Below are positions 35,115 to 42,505 of a DNA stretch of 64,000 nucleotides, one piece after another. How positions within the stretch are numbered: the stretch's first letter is position 1; every line of letters begins with the position of its first letter. The stretch spans positions 1,736,001 through 1,800,000 of the forward strand of contig NZ_PGET01000001.1 of the NCBI RefSeq assembly GCF_002797975.1, in the 5' to 3' direction. Position numbers and translations under genes: made by a program. Origin of the DNA: [Clostridium] celerecrescens 18A (GTDB taxonomy: Bacteria; Bacillota; Clostridia; Lachnospirales; Lachnospiraceae). The notes under the pieces were generated by a model. That model saw only the letters and a list, made by a program, of their open reading frames with translations. It was not told the origin of the DNA and made no database searches.

Positions 35115-36478
35115 TATTGCCACCGCCATCCCGGATAGTATTTGTTTTTTATAGTTGCTCCGCTTCCCTTTGCAAAGCCCAGGGGGAAGCCCTCCACACA
35201 GATCAGACACCAGCCTTTTACAGGGTCCTCTCCGTCTTTCAGGGAAATGGTTTCTCCCTTTAAATAGCGGATCACCCTATCATCCTGTTTTTCCCAGGAG
35301 ACAACCTGTTTGAACTCTTCTGGCTTTAAGGCCATAGCAAAGGCCTGTCCCGGTTCAAAACGGTCCTTCTTCATCTCTCCCAGCAAAAGTCCGGTCCTTA
35401 AGAAGCGCAGTCCTTTCGTATTCTCCTGGAAATGTTCGGGCAAATAGTATACCGCATCATTCTTTATCCGGATCCGGGAACTCTCCAGTGGCTTTGAGAC
35501 CATGGTAAGGAAATTAGAAAGTTCAGCAGGAAGGGGAGACTGTTTGCTTCCGGCCTTTCCATAATCCTTATATCCTGCCGTACTGCCTTTCTTTTTTAAC
35601 AGCGCCATAAAATGCCCTTCTCCCTTGATCTTATGGGGAAAAAGGCGGAGGCAGCCGGGGAGGCTGATCCCACCGCTGGCTCCTTCGAAAAGAGGAAGCC
35701 TGATAAGCTCCATCTCCTCATGGAACTTCAGAGTCCGTCTGATAATGTCTTCATTTTCACAGGCAGAAAACGTACAGGTGGAGTATAAAATATAGCCCCC
35801 GGGAGCAAGCATGCCTACTGCCTGATCCATAATTTCACTTTGGATCGCAGCATAATACTCCGGCCCGTGTTCCTCATAGCTTTTCACCATATCCGCATCC
35901 TTGCGGAACATCCCTTCTCCGGAACAGGGCGCATCAACCAGTATCTTATCAAAAAATTCACCGAAGGTTTCCTTTAATTTCTTTGGTTCCTCACTGGTGA
36001 CACAAATATTCTCAATTCCCCACAATTCTAAGTTCTTAAGCAAAGCCTTTGCCCTGGAATTGCTGATGTCATTGGACACCAAAAGACCTAGGCCTTTCAG
36101 CTTTGCCCCCAGCTCCGTACTTTTCCCCCCTGGCGCTGCGCAAAGATCAAGTACCTTGTCTCCCGGAACTACGGGAAGCAGGCTTGCCGGCGTCATAGCG
36201 CTGGGTTCCTGGAGATAATAAAGCCCGGCGTAATAATAAGGATCTTTTGCCGGACGTTCTTCTCCCTCATAGTAAAAACCGTTATAAATCCAGGGAACGG
36301 GCTTTAGCTTAAGGGTTGTCATGTTTGTAAATTTTTCCGGGGTTATTTTAAGGGTATTGATACGCAGTCCATAGAGCCGTTCCTCTTCAAAACTTTTTAA
36401 ATACGCCTCATACTCTTCTTCCCCTAATAAATCTTTCATTCTGTTAAAAAATTCTTCTGAAATCTTCCGTTCTTTCAC
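35114..36478 (-). CDS. RsmF/RsmB-like rRNA cytosine-C5 methyltransferase
   Basis: NOP2/Sun-family SAM methyltransferase of about 454 residues. SAM-binding LDLCAAPGGKSTELGAKL, catalytic cysteines in DAPCSGEGMFRKD and YSTCTFSACENE, and a C-terminal RNA-binding extension as in RsmF (GWCLICVEGFPLGFAKGSG). The start is probably the GTG at 36478, which has a GGGAG site 7 bases upstream; an in-frame TTG at 36502 has no such site. Overlaps the pseudouridine synthase start by one base. Confidence 0.9.
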   Translation of the reverse strand: MKERKISEEFFNRMKDLLGEEEYEAYLKSFEEERLYGLRINTLKITPEKFTNMTTLKLKPVPWIYNGFYYEGEERPAKDPYYYAGLYYLQEPSAMTPASLLPVVPGDKVLDLCAAPGGKSTELGAKLKGLGLLVSNDISNSRAKALLKNLELWGIENICVTSEEPKKLKETFGEFFDKILVDAPCSGEGMFRKDADMVKSYEEHGPEYYAAIQSEIMDQAVGMLAPGGYILYSTCTFSACENEDIIRRTLKFHEEMELIRLPLFEGASGGISLPGCLRLFPHKIKGEGHFMALLKKKGSTAGYKDYGKAGSKQSPLPAELSNFLTMVSKPLESSRIRIKNDAVYYLPEHFQENTKGLRFLRTGLLLGEMKKDRFEPGQAFAMALKPEEFKQVVSWEKQDDRVIRYLKGETISLKDGEDPVKGWCLICVEGFPLGFAKGSGATIKNKYYPGWRWQ

Positions 36479-36775
36479 GTTGTCGCTCCCATCTTGCGTC
36501 AAGGAAGTTCGATTTACCTTAGGCTCATCGAACGGCTAATTTACCAAAGTAAGGCGCGTTATTCTGCCTTCATTAAATAAACTATGCCTATGTAAGCAAT
36601 CTTAATATAGCTTATCGAAATTTGCAAGGCAAGTTTCGATAAAAGGCCGGCTTTATCGTCCATTTATCCGATTATCGGAAGCGATATTTGCATCTGATAA
36701 TATATAACTTACCGGAACATGCAAAGCAAGCTTCGGTAAAAGAGCTGCTTTTTTACCCAGCCAACCGATATTACA
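36479..36775. repeat. Non-coding gap with two related hairpins
   Basis: About 300 bases without a gene. TTATCGAAA..TGC-AAG-GCA..TTTCGATAA (36612-36642) and TTACCGGAA..TGC-AAA-GCA..CTTCGGTAA (36709-36739) are diverged copies of a single hairpin with compensatory changes (TCGA to CCGG pairs), each preceded by an AATATA-like tract and followed by AAAAG. A 13-base palindrome (TCCGAT-T-ATCGGA) lies between them. Confidence 0.6.
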
Positions 36776-37594
36776 TTAATACGAATATTTCAACCGGTAT
36801 TTCTCCAGATATTTTAACACCCAATAGGGATTTACGCTCATCTCCTCATTATGATCGGTCCGCAAATAAATTCCCAAATGCAAATGGACTGGAAAGTTGC
36901 CGGTAGTCCCCTCTACCTGGCTGTAACCGGTATCCCCCATAAATCCCAAAAGTTCTCCCGCTGTCACCTCGTCTCCTTCCTTCCACTGCCTGCTGTAGCC
37001 GTAAAGATGGGCATAATAAAGATACGCTCCCTTTGGAGTCCGTATCCCGATCCTCCATCCTCCCTTTTCCAGCCACCCTACCTTTTCAACCACTCCGTCA
37101 CTTATACTGACCACCGGATAATGCCCTCTGGGCTGCTCCTCGCCCATAATGTCGCAGCCTTCATGCCCTCGATCTCCTCCGTAGGTCCTGTTGTCCATCC
37201 AGCCGTTTTGATAGCTTATATCCGGAGAACCGGACTCAAGGGACAATGGGATCGGAAAAAACTTTAAATCATATAAAATAGTTTCATAGGCCTGACGGAG
37301 CTTTCTATACTCCGCCGGCTTTACCTTTAATAGTCGGTCCGTATGGGTATCACTGTCTGTGACCCCAGTCAGATCATATTGATGCTCCACCATTAGGGAA
37401 GTCAAAGTATCATAATCAAGTAAATCCCATTCCGCCACCATTTTTCCAAGCTTTAAGCTTCTGAAGTCATCGCTTTCCCAGGTATAAGCGTCGAGCTGGT
37501 AAAAGGTAGGATTATTATACAGGTAATCGATCATGGTTACCTGGAAAACAGAAAGGATCAGTATTAAAAGAAGAATCACCATCATATCAGTCAT
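36776..37594 (-). CDS. M23 family metallopeptidase, membrane-anchored
   Basis: Peptidoglycan endopeptidase of the lysostaphin type, 272 residues. One N-terminal hydrophobic segment (MVILLLILILSVFQVTMIDYL) would anchor it, followed by a linker and an M23 domain (about 135-265) with zinc ligands in DRGHEGCDIM and HLHLGIYL and the GVVEKVGW and YYAHLYG segments. It lies 36 bases from divergent ylbJ. A role in sporulation or cell-wall remodelling is possible. Confidence 0.9.
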   Translation of the reverse strand: MTDMMVILLLILILSVFQVTMIDYLYNNPTFYQLDAYTWESDDFRSLKLGKMVAEWDLLDYDTLTSLMVEHQYDLTGVTDSDTHTDRLLKVKPAEYRKLRQAYETILYDLKFFPIPLSLESGSPDISYQNGWMDNRTYGGDRGHEGCDIMGEEQPRGHYPVVSISDGVVEKVGWLEKGGWRIGIRTPKGAYLYYAHLYGYSRQWKEGDEVTAGELLGFMGDTGYSQVEGTTGNFPVHLHLGIYLRTDHNEEMSVNPYWVLKYLEKYRLKYSY

Positions 37595-37630
37595 GCCATT
37601 TCATATAATTGTATAAAACAATCTATTCAG

Positions 37631-38563
37631 GTGTACATGAAAAAATCCTTTTTCCGTCTGCTTTCCGTTGCTGCCTTAATTCTGTTGCTCCGTTTTCCGT
37701 CCACAGCCTTTGAAGGGGCAAGAAACGGACTTGTATTATGGGGCTCAGTCGTGATACCCACCCTTTTGCCCTTTATGATCTGTTCCAATGTCATAGTTGC
37801 CTTAAATGCAATCCGCATCCTTATTTTCCCCGTCAGAAGGATCCTTCATCGATTCTTTTGCCTTTCGGATGCAGGAAGCTATACCCTTGTTTCCGGACTG
37901 CTCTGCGGTTATCCCATGGGAGCCAGAACCTGCAGTGATTTCATGGATAATGGACGTATCTCCGAAAAAGAAGGAAGATATCTTTTAGCCATCTGCAATC
38001 ATCCCAGCCCCATGTTTTTGTTAGGCTATGCTGCCGGAGGGCTTCCATCATCCGTACCGGTCTGGCTCCTTCTTGTCTGCGTCTACCTGCCCATAATTCC
38101 TCTTTCCATTGCAGCCCGGAGCTGTTATGGCATAAACGGACCTGCCCTGTCCCTTCCTGTAACCAGAGAATCCTCCAAATCCTTTGATGACAGCTTAATG
38201 GATTCCTGCGAAGTTATGGTAAAAATCGGGGGATATATCATGCTTTTTTCCATACTGGCCCTCTACATAACAAAGCTCCCCATAAACCTCCCTCAGTATA
38301 AGGCCCTTATCCTGGGATTTGTTGAAATGACCACAGGAATCAAGGCCGTTTCTCGTGCTTTTACAGGAATCTCCGCAGGCTTATGGATCGGAACCGTAAC
38401 CGCATTCGGCGGATTATCCGGCATCTTTCAGACAAAGAGTGTTATAAAAAATGCCGGATTATCCATCCGGCACTATGTAGCTTGGAAAGTACTTCACAGC
38501 TTCCTTACCATCATACTTTTTATTCTGTTGTCCCGTTTTCTTCTGTTCCTTCCACGGGCATGA
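37631..38563 (+). CDS. ylbJ: Sporulation integral membrane protein YlbJ-like
   Basis: A 310-residue multi-span membrane protein of the YlbJ/nucleoside-recognition (gate) family. Typical segments: WGSVVIPTLLPFMICSN and SGLLCGYPMGARTCSDFM, then CNHPSPMFLLGYA. YlbJ is needed for spore maturation in Bacillus. The first start is GTG (37631), with ATG two codons later (37637); neither has a strong ribosome site. Its 3' end overlaps the convergent gene at 38520 by 44 bases. It is one of few plus-strand genes. Confidence 0.85.
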   Translation: MYMKKSFFRLLSVAALILLLRFPSTAFEGARNGLVLWGSVVIPTLLPFMICSNVIVALNAIRILIFPVRRILHRFFCLSDAGSYTLVSGLLCGYPMGARTCSDFMDNGRISEKEGRYLLAICNHPSPMFLLGYAAGGLPSSVPVWLLLVCVYLPIIPLSIAARSCYGINGPALSLPVTRESSKSFDDSLMDSCEVMVKIGGYIMLFSILALYITKLPINLPQYKALILGFVEMTTGIKAVSRAFTGISAGLWIGTVTAFGGLSGIFQTKSVIKNAGLSIRHYVAWKVLHSFLTIILFILLSRFLLFLPRA

Positions 38564-39101
38564 CAGCTCCTGTCAGCTCCTGGCGGTTAGAGGAGACGAT
38601 ATCATAGCTTGACTGCATGGAAGTCATAAACGCGTCAAAACGGCCCTGAGCTCCTTCCATGGAATGACTGATTATAGTCTGAAGGCTCTTTAACATGTCA
38701 TCCGTATACTGGACAGAGCTTTGCCTGATTCCATTGGCGTCAGAAACCGCCTGCTCCACAATCTGCTGGGCTTGGCTGTTGGCCTGTTCAATAATATCAT
38801 TGGCCTGGGTGTATGCTTTCTGCATAATTTCATGCTCATTAACCAGCTCATTTGTCTGAGCATTGGCCTGGGCCAAAATAGAATCCGCCTGCTGGCGGGC
38901 TTCATTCATAATGGCGTCACGGTTGCTGATGATCTTCTGATACTGCTTAATTTCATCCGGAATGCGCAGACGAAGCTCTACCAAAAGCTCTTCAAGTTCA
39001 TCCCTGTTGACCACAATCTTACTGTTGGAGAGCGGCTGGTATTTACAGCTGTCAATATATTCTTCAATTTCACCGATTAACTGTTCAATTCTGCTCATCA
39101 T
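38520..39101 (-). CDS. Coiled-coil protein, unknown (annotated ATPase-subunit-like)
   Basis: A 193-residue soluble protein, mostly helical and rich in Gln, Ala and Glu, with a long coiled coil (about residues 50-150; IMNEARQQADSILAQANAQT, IIEQANSQAQQIVEQAV). Such proteins beside coaD are often named V-ATPase subunit H/E-like or DivIVA-like on coiled-coil similarity alone; I would not assign that function. It follows coaD by 19 bases. Its 3' end overlaps ylbJ. Confidence 0.7.
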   Translation of the reverse strand: MMSRIEQLIGEIEEYIDSCKYQPLSNSKIVVNRDELEELLVELRLRIPDEIKQYQKIISNRDAIMNEARQQADSILAQANAQTNELVNEHEIMQKAYTQANDIIEQANSQAQQIVEQAVSDANGIRQSSVQYTDDMLKSLQTIISHSMEGAQGRFDAFMTSMQSSYDIVSSNRQELTGAVMPVEGTEENGTTE

Positions 39102-39120
39102 ATACGAACACTCCTTACCC

Positions 39121-39609
39121 TTATTTCATTCTATCTTCCATCTTCTTCATTACACGCTCTGCAACGCATGCAGGTACAAACGTGTTTATCTCTCCACCAT
39201 AGGCGGCAATCTCCTTCACAATGCTGGAACTCAAGTAAGAATATTTTAAATTCGTTGTCAAAAACACAGTATCAATCTCTGGGGCCATGACCCGGTTTGT
39301 CTGTGCGATCTGCAATTCATATTCAAAATCCGTTACAGCCCGAAGCCCGCGAATCACTGCATCCGCCTGATTGGCTCGTACAAAATCTACCAAAAGCCCT
39401 CCAAACGACTCTACCTCCACATTGGGAAGATCTTTCGTAAGGCTCTTTAACATATTAACACGTTCTTCTACAGAAAACAACGGAGTTTTTGAATTATTAT
39501 TTAAAACTCCTATGATCAGATGGTCCGACATCCTGGCAGAACGTTCAATAATATCCAGATGACCAAAAGTCACCGGATCAAAGCTACCCGGGTACACTGC
39601 TTTTTTCAT
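39121..39609 (-). CDS. coaD: Pantetheine-phosphate adenylyltransferase
   Basis: CoaD, the penultimate enzyme of coenzyme A synthesis, 162 residues. N-terminal [21 protein letters not shown] contains the TxGH nucleotidyltransferase motif, and [20 protein letters not shown] and [18 protein letters not shown] are diagnostic. It follows rsmD by 49 bases, the common Firmicutes pair. Confidence 0.97.
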   Translation of the reverse strand: MKKAVYPGSFDPVTFGHLDIIERSARMSDHLIIGVLNNNSKTPLFSVEERVNMLKSLTKDLPNVEVESFGGLLVDFVRANQADAVIRGLRAVTDFEYELQIAQTNRVMAPEIDTVFLTTNLKYSYLSSSIVKEIAAYGGEINTFVPACVAERVMKKMEDRMK

Positions 39610-39658
39610 ATGGTCTCTTCCTTTTCCTTATTGTTGTCCATGTATTTCAGGCAATTTC

Positions 39659-40219
39659 TTATAGTTTTTTCCTTGTTATAAAAACATGCTTATTGGTTTT
39701 ATAATTCTTTTCCCTTAACGTCCGGTATCCCAGATTCTCCAAAAAATCAAAAGAAGTCTCTAAAGAAGCTTCCACAATAATTGTCGTATCCTCATCAATC
39801 AGCCGGGAATCAGCCAGTTCCTGCAAAGCCTTTTTTTCCCAATCTTGATTATAGGGAGGGTCCATAAATATAAAATCAAACACATACCCTTTCCCAGAAA
39901 GCCTTCCAAGTCCTGTCATGATGTCACAGTTCATCACAATTGCGCCATCCTCCAGTTTGGTGGTCTTTAAATTCTCACGGATACATTCCGCTGCCCCCGG
40001 ATTCTGTTCCACCATGACCGCCAGCCTGGCGCCCCGGCTCAGCGCTTCGATTCCGATAGCCCCGCTGCCAGAGAATAAATCCAGAAAACAGCAATCAGGC
40101 ATGTCCCCTTGTATCATATTAAAAAGTGTTTCTTTAATTCTATCTGTCGTAGGCCGCGTATCCAGCCCCTCTATGGTCTTCAAAACAAGCCTCCTGGCTT
40201 TTCCTGCTATTACTCTCAT
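39659..40219 (-). CDS. rsmD: 16S rRNA (guanine966-N2)-methyltransferase
   Basis: RsmD, 186 residues. Methyltransferase motif I FLDLFSGSGAIGIEALSRGA and the N6/N2-methylase motif IV FMDPPYN are present; the start MRVIAGKARRLVLKTIEGLDTRPTTDR is typical. It modifies the small-subunit rRNA. Pairs with coaD downstream. Confidence 0.95.
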   Translation of the reverse strand: MRVIAGKARRLVLKTIEGLDTRPTTDRIKETLFNMIQGDMPDCCFLDLFSGSGAIGIEALSRGARLAVMVEQNPGAAECIRENLKTTKLEDGAIVMNCDIMTGLGRLSGKGYVFDFIFMDPPYNQDWEKKALQELADSRLIDEDTTIIVEASLETSFDFLENLGYRTLREKNYKTNKHVFITRKKL

Positions 40220-40301
40220 AACAATTCCTCACTTTATTTTTCCAAACCATTATAGTATGAAATCGGTAGATATACAACTGATTTTTCGCGCCAGCAATGA
40301 G

Positions 40302-40426
40302 CCATGGTGAAAAAATGCAGAAATTCAGGCGCGTTGTGCTTGCACATAAGCACCTGAACTTCTGTATTTTTTCATAGGGCGAAGCCCGCGACCCTGACTG
40401 CGCTCCGTGCAGTCAGGGTTCCATGG
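40302..40426. repeat. Three-hairpin structured element bounded by CCATGG
   Basis: The 399-base gap 40220-40618 has no gene. In it, CCATGG at 40302-40307 and 40421-40426 enclose a hairpin with near-21-bp arms (40309-40329 with 40353-40373, including an inner TGCTT/AAGCA stem), a GGGC-GAA-GCCC hairpin (40377-40387) and an ACCCTGACTGC / GCAGTCAGGGT hairpin (40391-40419). Mismatches in the long stem are wobble-compatible. Probably a repeated intergenic element or structured RNA. Confidence 0.6.
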
Positions 40427-40478
40427 CGGACTCAACTACCGCACCAACCCTTTCCAGCCACTTCTCCCACCCCAAATC

Positions 40479-40538
40479 AAAAAAAACAGGAGCCGCAGCC
40501 CCCATAACTGATTATCAGTTACGAAACTGCAGCTCCTG
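40479..40538 (-). terminator. Terminator after the SASP gene
   Basis: On minus, CAGGAGC-T-GCAG pairs with CTGC-G-GCTCCTG, enclosing an inner palindrome TAACTGAT-A-ATCAGTTA, and is followed by TTTTTTTT. A copy of the dispersed-element hairpin tail (TTCGAAGGGTGTTTC, about 40589-40603) lies between the gene and the terminator. Confidence 0.85.
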
Positions 40539-40618
40539 CTTCCCTTCAATCGTCCATGCTATTGGACTAAATGTTATTTCTTGTTATATTCGAAGGGTGT
40601 TTCATTTTTTTTTACAGA

Positions 40619-40822
40619 TTATTTACCTGCCATCTGTCTTTCCTGGGCTTCGATCATCTTCTTAACCATATAACCGCCTACGGAACCGTTCTGAGCAGAA
40701 GTTAAGTTACCGTTATAACCGTTGGTTAACGGAACACCAATCTCGCTGGCTACTTCCATTTTAAAACGATCCATTGCTTCTTTTGCCTCTGGTACATTTG
40801 TAGTATTAGATCTACCTGACAT
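40619..40822 (-). CDS. Alpha/beta-type small acid-soluble spore protein
   Basis: DNA-protecting SASP of 67 residues, made in the forespore. Conserved blocks: EAKEAMDRFKMEVASEIGVPL, which contains the germination protease (GPR) cleavage site at SE-IGVPL, and NGNLTSAQNGSVGGYMVKKMIEA. The start at 40822 (MSGRSNTTNVPEAK) has a perfect AGGAGG site; a longer frame to 40843 would include that site. Monocistronic, with its own terminator. Confidence 0.96.
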   Translation of the reverse strand: MSGRSNTTNVPEAKEAMDRFKMEVASEIGVPLTNGYNGNLTSAQNGSVGGYMVKKMIEAQERQMAGK

Positions 40823-40848
40823 AATGATATGCCTCCTTTTCATCTATT

Positions 40849-40882
40849 CACCATGATTTTGTTTTTTTAATAATTCATGGTG
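40849..40882 (-). other. Inverted repeat in the SASP leader
   Basis: CACCATGA and TCATGGTG form a perfect 8-bp inverted repeat around an 18-base A/T-rich loop between the predicted promoter and the ribosome site. A stabilising 5' hairpin is possible. Confidence 0.4.
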
Positions 40883-40900
40883 TGTTTTGTGCTACACTCC

Positions 40901-40930
40901 TATTATGGCTGGAATAGAATGAAATACACT
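40901..40930 (-). promoter_or_regulatory. Candidate sigma-G promoter of the SASP gene
   Basis: On minus, CATAATA (40901-40907) fits the sigma-G -10 (CATnnTA), and a GTGTAT segment lies near the expected -35. The -35 match is poor, so this rests mainly on the -10 and on the known control of SASP genes. Confidence 0.4.
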
Positions 40931-41003
40931 AGAAGGTTTTTCGTAAAATGTTTTTTTCTGGAAAAAATCGAGCCTTCAAAAACATTCTCATACAGATACA
41001 TTT

Positions 41004-41627
41004 TTAACCCTGATTACCAGACTCCAAAATCTTTTCAATATTCGTTTTCACCAATTGAAACGCTACCTCATTCATGCCGCTGTTTATAATAACATCCGCC
41101 ATTGGTTTCGTAGGCTCCACAAACAAATAATGCATTGGCTTAACTGTGGTTAAATACTGTTCCACAACACCCTCGATATCCCGGCCTCTTTCCTTTACAT
41201 CCCGGATCACCCGGCGAAGGATCCGTTCATCGGCGTCAGCCTCCACAAAGATCTTTATATCAAACATGCTTCTTAAGCGCTCATCCGCAAAAACCAGGAT
41301 TCCCTCAACTAAAATAACCTTTTTAGGCTCCACTTTCACTATATTTTGAGAACGGTTGTGCATGGAATAATCATAAACAGGGCAATCAACCGCTACTCCT
41401 GCACGAAGCATTTGAAGCTGCTCCAGCAAAAGTTCTGTTTCAAAAGCTTCGGGATGGTCATAATTCATTTTCTTTCTCTCTTCAAAAGAGATCCCGTCCT
41501 GCTTTTTATAATAATTATCATGATAAATAACCGCGATATCGTCACAAAATGCATCCTTTAACCGGTTGGTAAAGGTCGACTTCCCTGAGCCGGTTCCTCC
41601 GGCAATTCCAATTATCACACACTTCAT
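41004..41627 (-). CDS. udk: Uridine kinase
   Basis: P-loop kinase of the uridine/phosphoribulokinase family, 207 residues, phosphorylating uridine and cytidine for pyrimidine salvage. Walker A GIAGGTGSGKSTF, substrate loop IYHDNYYKKQDG, DHPEAFETELL and the lid ending RDIEGVVEQY are typical of Udk. The start at 41627 (MKCVIIGIAGG) is preferred over a longer frame to 41669, which would extend into the upstream terminator hairpin. Confidence 0.92.
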   Translation of the reverse strand: MKCVIIGIAGGTGSGKSTFTNRLKDAFCDDIAVIYHDNYYKKQDGISFEERKKMNYDHPEAFETELLLEQLQMLRAGVAVDCPVYDYSMHNRSQNIVKVEPKKVILVEGILVFADERLRSMFDIKIFVEADADERILRRVIRDVKERGRDIEGVVEQYLTTVKPMHYLFVEPTKPMADVIINSGMNEVAFQLVKTNIEKILESGNQG

Positions 41628-41657
41628 CTTCCGTGCTCCTCCACTCATTTGCCGTAC

Positions 41658-41695
41658 AAAAGGGTTCAACCTCTTAAAAAAGTTTGAACCCTTTT
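41658..41695 (-). terminator. Terminator between the DUF975 gene and udk
   Basis: AAAAGGGTTCAAAC and GTTGAACCCTTTT form a long stem on the minus strand, ending in TTTT. The sequence is nearly symmetric and could also act on the plus strand. Confidence 0.7.
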
Positions 41696-41699
41696 ATCA

Positions 41700-42395
41700 T
41701 TACTCAATTACAGTCGCTTCTTCATATACAACCGCATTAGGCTTTATTGCACAATAATAATTAGCAAAGGTAACCTTCATATAAGGATATACATAAATGA
41801 AAGCAATACCACAGGTGACAAGGCCCAAAAGCTGCCATAAAATAAAGGACAGCTCCAGAACAAAGAATTCCCACTTATGTCCTACCATCATTTCCTTACT
41901 TTCACGAATGCATTGCATAATACCTTTACTAGGATCCTCAACCATAATAATAATAGCCTGTGAATAGCGGTAAGCAGCTATAATACCCGGAATAATCAGA
42001 AGCAGGGTCCACAAAAAAGTAAGTAAAGACACCATGAGAATCAATCCAAGAGCTTTAAAAAAATACCTTACAGATCCGAATAAATCCCCATATGACATAG
42101 TATCATCCCTGTTTGCAACTTTTAAACAGTAAGACTGATACCCAAACTGGATAATAGTACTAACAACAATATTAATAATTAAAAAAATAATGCTGCTGGC
42201 TGCAAATGCTCCGCTCTGGCCTAAATCCCCGTAAGCGTTCGCATTACCTATCATCTCCTGCCATATATCAAGAAATCCCTGTACAACAGATAATATAACC
42301 ATGATGACACCAACAATTATTGTAACCATATAAGGACTTACCATCGCATCCCTCATGGCATCCTTTGCATCAAATTTTAAGGTTTTTCTACTCAT
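41700..42395 (-). CDS. DUF975 family membrane protein
   Basis: A 231-residue multi-span protein (about five to six segments) of the DUF975 type. It starts with a basic segment (MSRKTLKFDAKDAMRDA) and shows SLLTFLWTLLLIIPGIIAAYRYSQA, the strongest family feature. The function is unknown. The start at 42395 has an AGGAGG site; the longer frame to 42419 would begin upstream of it. Monocistronic and followed by a strong terminator. Confidence 0.88.
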   Translation of the reverse strand: MSRKTLKFDAKDAMRDAMVSPYMVTIIVGVIMVILSVVQGFLDIWQEMIGNANAYGDLGQSGAFAASSIIFLIINIVVSTIIQFGYQSYCLKVANRDDTMSYGDLFGSVRYFFKALGLILMVSLLTFLWTLLLIIPGIIAAYRYSQAIIIMVEDPSKGIMQCIRESKEMMVGHKWEFFVLELSFILWQLLGLVTCGIAFIYVYPYMKVTFANYYCAIKPNAVVYEEATVIE

Positions 42396-42505
42396 TACAT
42401 TCCTCCTGTTTCCCTGCATTCATAATTTTACGTAAATAAGTTTATCATTTGCAGTCGATTATTGCAAATATTTTCTGCAAAAATCAGACAATCAGATAAT
42501 TTTAA

